Of a DNA stretch of 64,000 nt, positions 26,313 through 34,231 are shown piece by piece (within the stretch, counting starts at the first letter, position 1; each line of letters opens with the position of its first letter). The notes under the pieces are model-generated. The model worked only from the letters and a program-made list of their open reading frames with translations, searched no databases and was not told the DNA's origin. The DNA is from Silanimonas sp044377035 (GTDB lineage Bacteria > Pseudomonadota > Gammaproteobacteria > Xanthomonadales > Xanthomonadaceae). The stretch lies in assembly GCF_044377035.1 (NCBI RefSeq), contig NZ_JBILJW010000005.1:62001-126000 (forward strand), written 5' to 3'. The position numbers were made by a program, and so were the translations under genes.

Positions 26313-27065
26313 ATGGCCGTGATCGCATTTGTTTCCGGAAAAGGCGGCGTGGGCAAGACGTCGCTGACGGCGGCGACGGCCGTTGCGCTTGCACAGCGCG
26401 GCCGGCGCGTCCTCGCGATCGATCTGGACCCGCAGAATGCCCTGCGCCTGCACCTCGGGATGGACCCGGCGGACCCGGCGGGCTGGTCGCGCGAAGGTTT
26501 CGGAACGGCGGCGATCTTCGAAAGCGCGGGCGGCGTGTCCTTCCTTCCTTTCGGCGCTTTGCTCGAGGCCGAGTTGGAAGAGTTGGAGGCGGTGTTGCAG
26601 GACGACCCCCGCTGGCTCGCGGAGCGACTCGCCGACGCGGCGGCGCGCGGACGTTTCGACTACGTCCTGATCGATACGCCTCCGGGGCCGACGGTGTTCC
26701 TCCAGCAGGCGCTGCAGGCCGCGCATCGGGCGCTGGTCGTCGTGCTGGCCGATGCGGCCTCCCTGACGACGCTGCCGATGTTCTTCCCGCTGATCGACGA
26801 GTTCACGGCCGGACGCGACGGTTTCCAGGGCAGCCAGATCCTGATCAACCAGTTGCCGCACCAGAGCCGCCTCGGCCACCAGGTGCGCACGGCCATCCAT
26901 GCCCATTTCCCGGGCCGCGTCGCTCCGGTCGCCGTGCATCGTGATGCGGCGGTGGCGGAGGCCTTGGCGTTCGAGCGCACCGTGCTCGACTACGAGCCGG
27001 GGGCCGAGGCCTGCCTCGACCTGCAGCATCTCGCCGATTGGCTGCTGGCCACGCTCGAGTCGTGA
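26313..27065 (+). CDS. Second BcsQ-like ParA/MinD ATPase (WssJ-like)
   Basis: A 250-residue MinD/ParA ATPase. VSGKGGVGKTSLTAATAVAL is the deviant Walker A, DLDPQNALRLHLG the switch region and VLIDTPPGPTVFL the Walker B-like region; the C-terminal VAVHRDAAVAEALAFERTVLDYEP parallels VGIHRDEAIGEALAVQQSVIEYDP in the first BcsQ. It is therefore a paralogue of the gene at 15696. A second MinD-like gene at the end of an acetylating cellulose operon is known as WssJ in P. fluorescens. The next gene starts at GTG 27062, overlapping by 4 bases. Confidence 0.88.
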   Translation: MAVIAFVSGKGGVGKTSLTAATAVALAQRGRRVLAIDLDPQNALRLHLGMDPADPAGWSREGFGTAAIFESAGGVSFLPFGALLEAELEELEAVLQDDPRWLAERLADAAARGRFDYVLIDTPPGPTVFLQQALQAAHRALVVVLADAASLTTLPMFFPLIDEFTAGRDGFQGSQILINQLPHQSRLGHQVRTAIHAHFPGRVAPVAVHRDAAVAEALAFERTVLDYEPGAEACLDLQHLADWLLATLES

Positions 27066-28213
27066 AATGCCTGCGCCATTGGGCTGCTGCCCTGTGCCTG
27101 ATGCTGGTGTTCCCGGCAGCGGCTTCGTCGGCGCCCGCCACGTCGCCCCCGCCGACGACGGGCTACGTCGCCTGGTGGCTGGGTGATGCCTGGAAGTCGA
27201 CGCCGCTCGAGGGCTTCGAGCGGATCATCTTCATCGAACAGCGTATCGATGCCACGGGTCGGATCAGCGAGCACAACGGTTGGCCGGAACAGTGGCAGGA
27301 ACTCCGCGACACTTCGCGCGAGGCTGGCGTCGGCATCGACCTTTCCCTCGGGCTCGTGCAGGAATCCGATTTCGCCACGCTGTTCGCTTCGCCTGAAGCG
27401 CGCCGCCGCTTGCTGCGCGAAACGGCCCGCCTCTTGCGGCAGCCCGATGTGGCGGGCCTGCACATCGACATCGAGGTCTATCGCCAGGCGTCCACGTCGC
27501 CGGAAGCCATTGCAGGCTTTCGTGCCTTTGTCGAGGAACTCGCCCAACGCGCCCGCCGCTCGAAACGCTGGCAGTTGAGCGCCTTCCTGCCGATCGGCGG
27601 TGAGTTGCAGCTCTACACGCCCGCCACGCTTGCCGGGATGTCCCGCGTGGTCGTGCAGGGTTACGACGCGCATTGGCCCGAGGGTCCTAATGCGGGCCCC
27701 GTGGCACCGCTACGCGGACCGGAAGCCGTGACCTGGGCCAAGGCTCTGGCGGAAGCGCGTGCCCTCGGGGTCGACGATGCGCGTCTCCGTCTCGCGTTCC
27801 CGCTCTACGGTTACGAATGGCCGGTGCAGGGCGAAGGGATTCGGCGCAAGACCACGGGCAAGGGGCGTGCGCTGCCGCTCGCACCATTGCCCGCGACCAT
27901 GCGTGGGAGCTTTCCCTCGAGCGTCGTGGAGCGGGTCGCGCGCCATGGCGCGGTGTTCCACCCGGAGAGTGCTTCCGGCAGCTACGCCTTCGAACAGGAC
28001 GGCACCGCTTGGGAGGGATGGTTCGAGGACTGGACCTCCCTCCAGATCAAGCGCCAGTGGCTGAAATGCGAGGGTGTCGATGGCCTGGCGTTCTTCGCCC
28101 TCGGCTATGACGGCGGCACCCTCGTTTCCAATTTGGATCGCACTTTCCCCGACGACTCTGACTGCCTCGCGCCCACGCGAGCTGCGCCGGAGTCCAACGG
28201 TTCGATGCATTAA
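27062..28213 (+). CDS. Secreted GH18-like glycoside hydrolase
   Basis: A 383-residue exported protein: signal peptide (KCLRHWAAALCLMLVFPAAASSA) then a TIM-barrel-like domain. GLHIDIEVY (~133-141) resembles the GH18 DxxDxDxE active-site strand with the final Glu as acid; VVVQGYDAHWPEG and DGLAFFALGYDGG match other GH18 barrel strands. GH18 enzymes cut beta-1,4-GlcNAc polymers, so a target other than cellulose is suggested. The start is GTG at 27062. Placement between bcsQ2 and algI is unusual. The family call is by motif only. Confidence 0.68.
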   Translation: MKCLRHWAAALCLMLVFPAAASSAPATSPPPTTGYVAWWLGDAWKSTPLEGFERIIFIEQRIDATGRISEHNGWPEQWQELRDTSREAGVGIDLSLGLVQESDFATLFASPEARRRLLRETARLLRQPDVAGLHIDIEVYRQASTSPEAIAGFRAFVEELAQRARRSKRWQLSAFLPIGGELQLYTPATLAGMSRVVVQGYDAHWPEGPNAGPVAPLRGPEAVTWAKALAEARALGVDDARLRLAFPLYGYEWPVQGEGIRRKTTGKGRALPLAPLPATMRGSFPSSVVERVARHGAVFHPESASGSYAFEQDGTAWEGWFEDWTSLQIKRQWLKCEGVDGLAFFALGYDGGTLVSNLDRTFPDDSDCLAPTRAAPESNGSMH

Positions 28214-28230
28214 GCCGGCAGGAGTCCGCC

Positions 28231-29610
28231 TTGCTCTTCAGCTCACAGCTTTTCCTCTACCTCTTCCTGCCGCTGTTCCTGCTGACGTACTACCTGTGTC
28301 CGCAGCGGTTTCGCTCGGCCCACATGCTGCTCTTCAGCTACGTCTTCTATGGATGGTGGCGTCCGGACTTCCTCGGCCTGCTCATCGGCGTGACGGTCGT
28401 GAGCTACTACGTCGCGGCGGCGGTTGAAGCGGCGGCGGTGCAGAACCGGAAGCGTTGGCTCGCGGTCGGTGTCACGGCCAACCTCGCCGCGCTCGGCTAT
28501 TTCAAGTATGCGAACTTCGGCATCGACAGCCTCAATGCGCTGCTCACGGCCGCGGGTTTCGAAACGATCGGTTGGACCAAGATCGTCCTGCCGATCGGGT
28601 TGTCCTTCTACATCTTCCAAGCCATCAGCTACATCATCGACGTCTATCGGAAGACGGCACCCCCGGCGCGCAATCTCGTGGATTTCGCGGCCTTCATCGC
28701 GCTGTTCCCGCAGTTGGTCGCCGGCCCGGTGTTGCGCTATCACGATCTGGCCGAGCAGTTCTACGTCCGCACCTACTCGTGGGAACGTTTCTCTCGCGGT
28801 TGCATGATCTTCATGGTCGGCTTCTGCATGAAGGTGCTGGTCGCCGACACCGTTGCGCCGCTGGTCGACGCGGCGTTCGCGCTGCAGGCCCCGACCCTTG
28901 CCGATGCGTGGATCGGCGCCCTGGCGTACACGATCCAGCTGTTCTTCGATTTCGCGGGTTACAGCACGATGGCGATCGGCATGGCGCTGATGATCGGCTT
29001 CGTCTTCATGGAGAACTTCAACGATCCCTACGTGTCGCGCTCGATCACGGAGTTCTGGAAGCGTTGGCATATCTCGCTTTCAAACTGGCTGCGGGAGTAC
29101 CTCTACATCTCGCTCGGCGGCAATCGCAAAGGGCGCCTGCGCACCTACATCAACCTGTTCCTCACGATGTTGCTTGGCGGCATCTGGCACGGTGCCAACT
29201 GGACCTTCGTCCTCTGGGGCATGTGGCATGGCGCGGTGCTGGCCTTCGAGCGCTACTGGGAAGAGAAGTTCGGCCCGTCGCGCTTGCCGGTGCCCCTCCA
29301 GGTGGCGCGCACGATGCTGCTGGTGATCATCGGTTGGGTGATGTTCCGTGCGACCACCGTTGATGGCGCATTGCAGATGTATGCCGGCATGCTCGGATTC
29401 AACGGCATCGGCATCAGCGATTACCTGATGTCCGAGGTGACAGCGGATCGCGTGGGTGTGCTGATCTTCGCCTTCCTGCTGGTCTATGCGATGCCGTGGA
29501 TCAAACGCAATGGCGAGAACCTGCGTTGGGTGATCCTGCCGCTCTTCGCCTGGGCCGTCGCGACGCTGTCCGCGCAGTCCTTCTCGCCCTTCCTCTACTT
29601 CCAGTTCTGA
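28231..29610 (+). CDS. AlgI/WssH-type MBOAT O-acetyltransferase
   Basis: Polytopic membrane O-acyltransferase that passes acetyl groups across the inner membrane for polysaccharide acetylation. 459 residues, about 10-12 TM helices. The N-terminal MLFSSQLFLYLFLP and the GGIWHGANWTFVLWGMWHG motif, with both conserved histidines, are typical of AlgI and WssH. The start is TTG at 28231, preceded by AGGAG at the proper spacing. Followed 10 bases later by the AlgJ-like gene. Confidence 0.93.
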   Translation: MLFSSQLFLYLFLPLFLLTYYLCPQRFRSAHMLLFSYVFYGWWRPDFLGLLIGVTVVSYYVAAAVEAAAVQNRKRWLAVGVTANLAALGYFKYANFGIDSLNALLTAAGFETIGWTKIVLPIGLSFYIFQAISYIIDVYRKTAPPARNLVDFAAFIALFPQLVAGPVLRYHDLAEQFYVRTYSWERFSRGCMIFMVGFCMKVLVADTVAPLVDAAFALQAPTLADAWIGALAYTIQLFFDFAGYSTMAIGMALMIGFVFMENFNDPYVSRSITEFWKRWHISLSNWLREYLYISLGGNRKGRLRTYINLFLTMLLGGIWHGANWTFVLWGMWHGAVLAFERYWEEKFGPSRLPVPLQVARTMLLVIIGWVMFRATTVDGALQMYAGMLGFNGIGISDYLMSEVTADRVGVLIFAFLLVYAMPWIKRNGENLRWVILPLFAWAVATLSAQSFSPFLYFQF

Positions 29611-29620
29611 GTGGCCGACC

Positions 29621-30778
29621 ATGTCCATGGAAACTACGACGCAGAATCCGTCGCCCCGCTCGATCGGCATCCAGAACTTCCTCGCTTCCGCATTGCTGCT
29701 GGCGGTGATGGTGTTCGGCCTTTGGCAGATGGCGGGAGCCAGTCGCAACCTTGATCTCAGCACCGTGCCTTCGGGCTGGGGCAGCTTCTGGGACGGCAGC
29801 ACCACGCAGGCTTTTGAAAAGCGCCTCGATCAGGCCGTGCCGGCTCGGCCCGAGCTGATCATGGCGGCGAACGCCGCGCGCTACTGGCTCACCCACGGTG
29901 CAGGCCCGAAGGTGCGAGTGGGTGACGACAACTGGCTGTTCCTCACCGAGGAGCTTCAGGTGGACGCCGGGGCGGAACAGCGCCTGCAGCAGCGCGTCGC
30001 CCTGCTGGCCGATACGCATCGCGCACTCGAGGCCCGCGGTATCGCTTCTGTCATCCTGCTGGTGCCGGACAAGACGCGCGTGCATTCGGAGTCCTTGGGG
30101 GCGATCCGCCCCGAGTTTGTCGAGCGGCGCTATGCCTTGGGCTTGGAAGGCTTGAAGGCCGCGAATGTGCCGGTGATCGACCTGCATGCGGACATGCAGG
30201 CGGCGCTCCAGAACGACCCGACGCAGGAGCTCTACTACCGCACGGACACGCACTGGAACCAGAACGGTGCCGAGTTGGCGGCCAAGGCCGTCGCGCGCTG
30301 GAACAGTGAGAAAGGCATCGTCGCGGGCCAGACGGCGTTCGAGCTCCGTCGCGAAGGCGAGGCCGCCGAGCGCGTGGGCGACCTGCTGGCCTTGATCGGC
30401 TTGGACAAGGCGCCAGCGTGGATGCGGCCGCGTGGCGATCAGGAGGTGCCCGTCGTCGTCGAAGCGCAGGCCTCGGCGTCGGCCGACGCCTTGGGCGACC
30501 TGTTCGGTGACGCCGGGGTGCCCGTGGTGCTGCTGGGCACCTCCTACTCGCAGCGTGCCGCTTTCGGCGACTTCCTGCGCCTGCACCTCGGGAGCGAGGT
30601 GCTCAATGCGTCGAAGGACGGCGGGCGCATCGCCGGTTCCGCCGAGGAGTACTTCGCCGACGACGCTTTCAGCCAGTCGCCGCCGACCCTGGTGGTCTGG
30701 GAAGTGCCGGAGCGTTTCCTGACTCTGCCGATGGACGAGGGCAAGACCGAGCCGGCGGTGCTGCTGCCGGCCCCGTGA
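29621..30778 (+). CDS. AlgJ/WssI-type SGNH O-acetyltransferase
   Basis: Membrane-anchored periplasmic SGNH-like acetyltransferase of the AlgJ/AlgX family, 385 residues. One N-terminal TM helix (FLASALLLAVMVFGLWQM) is followed by GDDNWLFLTEE, the catalytic Asp/His in RTDTHWNQNG (~208) and the Ser in LLGTSYSQ (~306). It would receive acetyl from the AlgI-type protein encoded just upstream. It is the last gene of the 12-gene operon. Confidence 0.9.
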   Translation: MSMETTTQNPSPRSIGIQNFLASALLLAVMVFGLWQMAGASRNLDLSTVPSGWGSFWDGSTTQAFEKRLDQAVPARPELIMAANAARYWLTHGAGPKVRVGDDNWLFLTEELQVDAGAEQRLQQRVALLADTHRALEARGIASVILLVPDKTRVHSESLGAIRPEFVERRYALGLEGLKAANVPVIDLHADMQAALQNDPTQELYYRTDTHWNQNGAELAAKAVARWNSEKGIVAGQTAFELRREGEAAERVGDLLALIGLDKAPAWMRPRGDQEVPVVVEAQASASADALGDLFGDAGVPVVLLGTSYSQRAAFGDFLRLHLGSEVLNASKDGGRIAGSAEEYFADDAFSQSPPTLVVWEVPERFLTLPMDEGKTEPAVLLPAP

Positions 30779-30788
30779 GGCCGGCAGC
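30763..30788. terminator. Perfect hairpin at the convergent junction
   Basis: A 10-bp perfect inverted repeat, GCTGCCGGCC / GGCCGGCAGC, with a 6-base loop that contains the TGA of the AlgJ-like gene. It lies 5 bases from the end of the convergent AlgX-like gene. There is no strong U-tract on either side, so it is a likely shared stop or RNA-end structure but not a textbook terminator. Confidence 0.55.
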
Positions 30789-30793
30789 GAGGT

Positions 30794-32110
30794 TTACTGG
30801 GAAACCGCGGGGAGGGTCGGCATCCGGCACAACGCGATGTCCTCGAGTTGCAGCGCAGCCGCCCCTTCGCTGGCCAGCGTCAGGGCCTCGATGATGGCGC
30901 CTTCGGGCAGCGGGAGGCGGAAGGCCTGCCACGTGCCATCGCCACGTACGTCGAAGGGTTGCGTGGTGACGGCACCCGCGGTGTCGCGCCACGTCAGAGC
31001 GATCTGGTTCGGTCCGGACACGGCCAGCGTGGCGGAAAGGTAGGTGTCGCCCTGGGGCTGCAGCGTCCAACTGCCCGCCGTTTCCCCTGCGCCCACCGTC
31101 CCTGCCGGGATGCATGCCCGCGTGATCCACGCCGTGGCGCGCCGCAGCCAGGTACGTTCGTCCGAGATGTAGCGCGCTTCGCGGTAGGGATAGCTCGGCG
31201 GCGCCGCGAGGCCGCGTTCGGGGATCTCGACGATGAGGAGCTTCGGCGGCTGCGTCTGGAAGCCGTCGTCGCGCAGATAGAGTTCCAGTCCCACCCAATG
31301 CCCGCGATCCGCAGCGACGGACAGGTCTGCGACATCGCGCTGCAGGGCGAAGCGAAGGGCGTCAGGGAAGCCTGTCCACGCGCCGCTGAAGCTGCTGCCC
31401 ATGAGCGCGATGCCCGGCGCGGCATCCTCGGCGAGCAAGTCGCCGCCCGCCGGTGCGGTCACGCCGAAGACGCGCACCTGCTCGGGCTCGAAGGCGGGCG
31501 TGCCCGCCGGAAGGATGGACGTCAGGTCGCCCGCGGCCAGCGTCTGCGGCGTGGGATTCCATTCCAAGGTGTATGCGCGAGCGGGAAGCGCGTCGAGGGC
31601 GGCCTTCGTCGCGGGGTTGCCTGCGGCGTGCTCCGCGATGCGTTCGGCGGCGAGGAGCGCCCCGGTTTGTGACCAGTGGCTGTCGAGCCGCATGAACAGC
31701 AGTTCGCCGTCTCCGGCTCTGGCTTGCGCAAGGAACGGCGTCTCGAGGTCCACGACATCGACGCCACCCTGCCTGAGCGCCTGCACGCTCTTGCGGTAAT
31801 GCTCGATGAGGAAAGGCGTCGGTGCACGCTCGGGCGGAAGGTTCTCCGGATACACGCGTACCTTGGCGGGGACCACGGCAAGCACCATCCGGGTGTCGTT
31901 GGCGGCGAGAACGTCCGAGAGTGCGGCGAACAGTCCGATGGACTTCGCGATCGAGGGCTGTTCGCTCTCGTTCGTGATGTCGTACAGGTAGTAAAGCCAG
32001 TCGTTCTGGCCGACGATGCCTGCGCCCTCTTGCGCTGCCACGGGGGCAGAGAACTGCACGGCGAGGCCGGCAGCAAGCGCCGCCCACAAGCGCTTGGGAT
32101 TCATCCTCAT
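30794..32110 (-). CDS. AlgX-like periplasmic O-acetyltransferase (copy 1)
   Basis: A 438-residue exported SGNH-like acetyltransferase. Signal peptide (MNPKRLWAALAAGLAVQFSAPVAAQ) precedes GQNDWLYYL, then Asp/His in RLDSHWSQTG (~141) and Ser in LMGSSFSGAW (~237). About 110 C-terminal residues form a putative beta-sandwich like the carbohydrate-binding domain of AlgX. Starts at 32110 with an ATGA overlap to algF. A second copy lies at 32784; the two share layout and active-site spacing but differ in sequence, so they are ancient paralogues and not a recent duplication. Confidence 0.87.
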   Translation of the reverse strand: MRMNPKRLWAALAAGLAVQFSAPVAAQEGAGIVGQNDWLYYLYDITNESEQPSIAKSIGLFAALSDVLAANDTRMVLAVVPAKVRVYPENLPPERAPTPFLIEHYRKSVQALRQGGVDVVDLETPFLAQARAGDGELLFMRLDSHWSQTGALLAAERIAEHAAGNPATKAALDALPARAYTLEWNPTPQTLAAGDLTSILPAGTPAFEPEQVRVFGVTAPAGGDLLAEDAAPGIALMGSSFSGAWTGFPDALRFALQRDVADLSVAADRGHWVGLELYLRDDGFQTQPPKLLIVEIPERGLAAPPSYPYREARYISDERTWLRRATAWITRACIPAGTVGAGETAGSWTLQPQGDTYLSATLAVSGPNQIALTWRDTAGAVTTQPFDVRGDGTWQAFRLPLPEGAIIEALTLASEGAAALQLEDIALCRMPTLPAVSQ

Positions 32111-32787
32111 GGCGTCCCCGTGTAGCGTTCGACGCGGTTGAGCACGGCCTTCAGCACCGGAGCGTCCTCGCCCGGCAGGATGAACAGGCTGTAGGTGCCA
32201 CCGTATTCCATGGCCAGCGGTGCGCCGGGTGCCGCGACGGCGGTACCGGTGCGAGCAAGGCCGAACCCGATGTTCAGCGGGTTGACCGGGCGCGACACCG
32301 AGGCGCCTTCCGCGACGGCCGGGAAAACGACCTGTGCGCGGTCGCCGGCGGTCACGTCGAGCGGCCCCTGTCCGGGGGCGAGGTGGTAGGCCGTCAGCAC
32401 CGCCTTGAGCTTGTTGGTATTGGCCTTGTCCTCGAAGCGAAGGGGCTGGGTGCCCGGCGCGCGGCTCGTGTAGGCAAGCGTCAGGGCCTTGCCCGCCGGT
32501 GCCTCCAGCGTCGTCTCCAGCACTTGGCCGCCCCCGCTCAGCTTCAGATTGTGCGTGCCGGCGGAAAGCACGAGGTATTCGCCCGGCTCTCCGGCCGCAA
32601 GGGCGGCCCCGCGCGGCTTGCCGTCGACGGTCAGCGTCATGGCGGGGCCATCAGCGGCGACCAGCAGTCGCACGTAGGCGGAATTGGCGGGCGGCTCGGG
32701 ATCGTAGAGGAGGCCGGTTTGTTGCGCGTTCGCCATGCCGGACAGCAGCAGGACGGCGAGGGTGAGAAAACGGCGGCGGACGATCAT
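32107..32787 (-). CDS. AlgF/WssG-type polysaccharide acetylation protein
   Basis: Periplasmic accessory protein of alginate or cellulose O-acetylation, 226 residues. A signal peptide (FLTLAVLLLSGMANAQ) is followed by TGLLYDPEPPANSAYVRLL, the recognisable AlgF N-terminus, and two beta-sandwich domains; GGTYSLFILPG lies near the C-terminus. It has 4-base overlaps on both sides with AlgX-like genes, so it is translated with them. AlgF is thought to mediate contacts between acetyltransferases. Confidence 0.88.
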   Translation of the reverse strand: MIVRRRFLTLAVLLLSGMANAQQTGLLYDPEPPANSAYVRLLVAADGPAMTLTVDGKPRGAALAAGEPGEYLVLSAGTHNLKLSGGGQVLETTLEAPAGKALTLAYTSRAPGTQPLRFEDKANTNKLKAVLTAYHLAPGQGPLDVTAGDRAQVVFPAVAEGASVSRPVNPLNIGFGLARTGTAVAAPGAPLAMEYGGTYSLFILPGEDAPVLKAVLNRVERYTGTP

Positions 32788-34211
32788 CGCTTCGCTCCTT
32801 CCGGAAGGCCGGCAATCAAGGACGCCTCATGCCGGCACACGGCCGGCTGCGCGACGGCGAAATTTTCTCCTGCGCCCGGGAAGATGCGCAGGCTGCGTGC
32901 ATCCCGCGCGTCGGCAGGCAGGCGGGTCTTCAGGGGCACCGGCGTTCCATCCTCCGGGACGCCGATCGACCATGTGGCGGTCTTGCCATTGCTACCCGTG
33001 GCTTCGAGGCGGACCGTTCCGCCGCCCTGGATGGCGACATCCGCCCAGAGGTAATCCGTCGTGTCCAAGGCTTGGGCGAAATCGAGCTGGACATAGCTGT
33101 CGGCATTGCTGGGGCCGTAGCCCACGCCGCCGTCGGCCAGTCGCGTCTGCGCGTCGGGGAGATTGGCTTCGGACAACTGCACCGCCACGGGCGAGGTCGC
33201 GCAGTTGCGCGAGACCGCCGTCGCGAGGTTCAGCAACCACTCCTTGCCGTCGCGGAAGTACTCGGCATCGCGCCAGGGAGAGTCGGGCGGATTCACGCTG
33301 TCGCGCTCGGGCACTTCCCAGATCAGCAGCTTCGGCGGATGCAGCTGGAAGGCGGGGTCGCGGGTGTAGTTCTCCATGCCCACGAAGGGGCCCTGGCGGC
33401 CGGGGATGGAGATGTCGAGCAGCTGACGCTGCAGGGCAACGCGAACCGCATCCGGGTATTGCGTGCCGGGGTGCGTGAAGCTGCTGCCGATCACGGTCAC
33501 CTGCGGCACGCCGGATTCACCCGTCAGTGCATCCACCGAGCCGGCGTCGAGCGCCTGCACGGTGTAGCGGAGCACGGTTTCCGCCGGTGGCGCCGTGGCG
33601 CCCGCCGGCAGGGTGGGCAGGAGATCCGTCGTCAGCGAGGGCTCGCGTTCGCCGTTCGGAGAGGCCTCGAACTGCGCTTCGGGGATGCTGGCGAGCACGC
33701 CACTGGCCTTCGGGTCGGCGTCGATGGCCTTGCGGATGGTCTGTCCGGCCAACATCGCGCCGGTGGGCGTCCAATGCGAGTCGAGGCGAAGGAACAGCGG
33801 CTCGCCGCCCTTGGCGGCCTCGGCCTGGAAGGCCGGCAGCTGGTCGGCCACCGTCATGCCCGCGGCGCGCAGTGCCTGCACCATGCGCTGGTTGCGATTC
33901 TCCGTGCCCGGCGCGGCACCGAAATCGGCGGGCAGGTACTGCGGATAGATCTGCAGCTTCAGCGGGGTGACGGTGAACACGACATGCACGTCGTTCGCCG
34001 CCATCACGCGGCCGGCGCGCGCCAACATGTCGGTGAAACGGTCCACTTCGGGCATGAGGGAGGCGTCGAAACGCTCCCAACGGAAGTACAGCCAGTCTTC
34101 CTTGCCGACGATCGTGCCGGTTTCTTCCGCATGGGCGGCGGGCATGAGGGCCGCGGCGATGAGGGCGGCGGCGATGGACTGGCCCAATCGGGCCTGGGGT
34201 TTCTTCAACAT
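32784..34211 (-). CDS. AlgX-like periplasmic O-acetyltransferase (copy 2)
   Basis: 475 residues from ATG 34211, chosen because it opens a signal peptide (SIAAALIAAALMPAAHAEE); the upstream extension overlaps the deacetylase gene. GKEDWLYFRW, Asp/His in RLDSHWTPTG (~142) and Ser in VIGSSFTHPG (~240) form the SGNH active site. The ~130-residue C-terminal region looks like a carbohydrate-binding beta-sandwich. It is separated from the deacetylase gene by 20 bases and overlaps algF by 4. Confidence 0.87.
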   Translation of the reverse strand: MLKKPQARLGQSIAAALIAAALMPAAHAEETGTIVGKEDWLYFRWERFDASLMPEVDRFTDMLARAGRVMAANDVHVVFTVTPLKLQIYPQYLPADFGAAPGTENRNQRMVQALRAAGMTVADQLPAFQAEAAKGGEPLFLRLDSHWTPTGAMLAGQTIRKAIDADPKASGVLASIPEAQFEASPNGEREPSLTTDLLPTLPAGATAPPAETVLRYTVQALDAGSVDALTGESGVPQVTVIGSSFTHPGTQYPDAVRVALQRQLLDISIPGRQGPFVGMENYTRDPAFQLHPPKLLIWEVPERDSVNPPDSPWRDAEYFRDGKEWLLNLATAVSRNCATSPVAVQLSEANLPDAQTRLADGGVGYGPSNADSYVQLDFAQALDTTDYLWADVAIQGGGTVRLEATGSNGKTATWSIGVPEDGTPVPLKTRLPADARDARSLRIFPGAGENFAVAQPAVCRHEASLIAGLPEGAKR

Positions 34212-34231
34212 GGTCTTGGGCGCCTCCAGAC

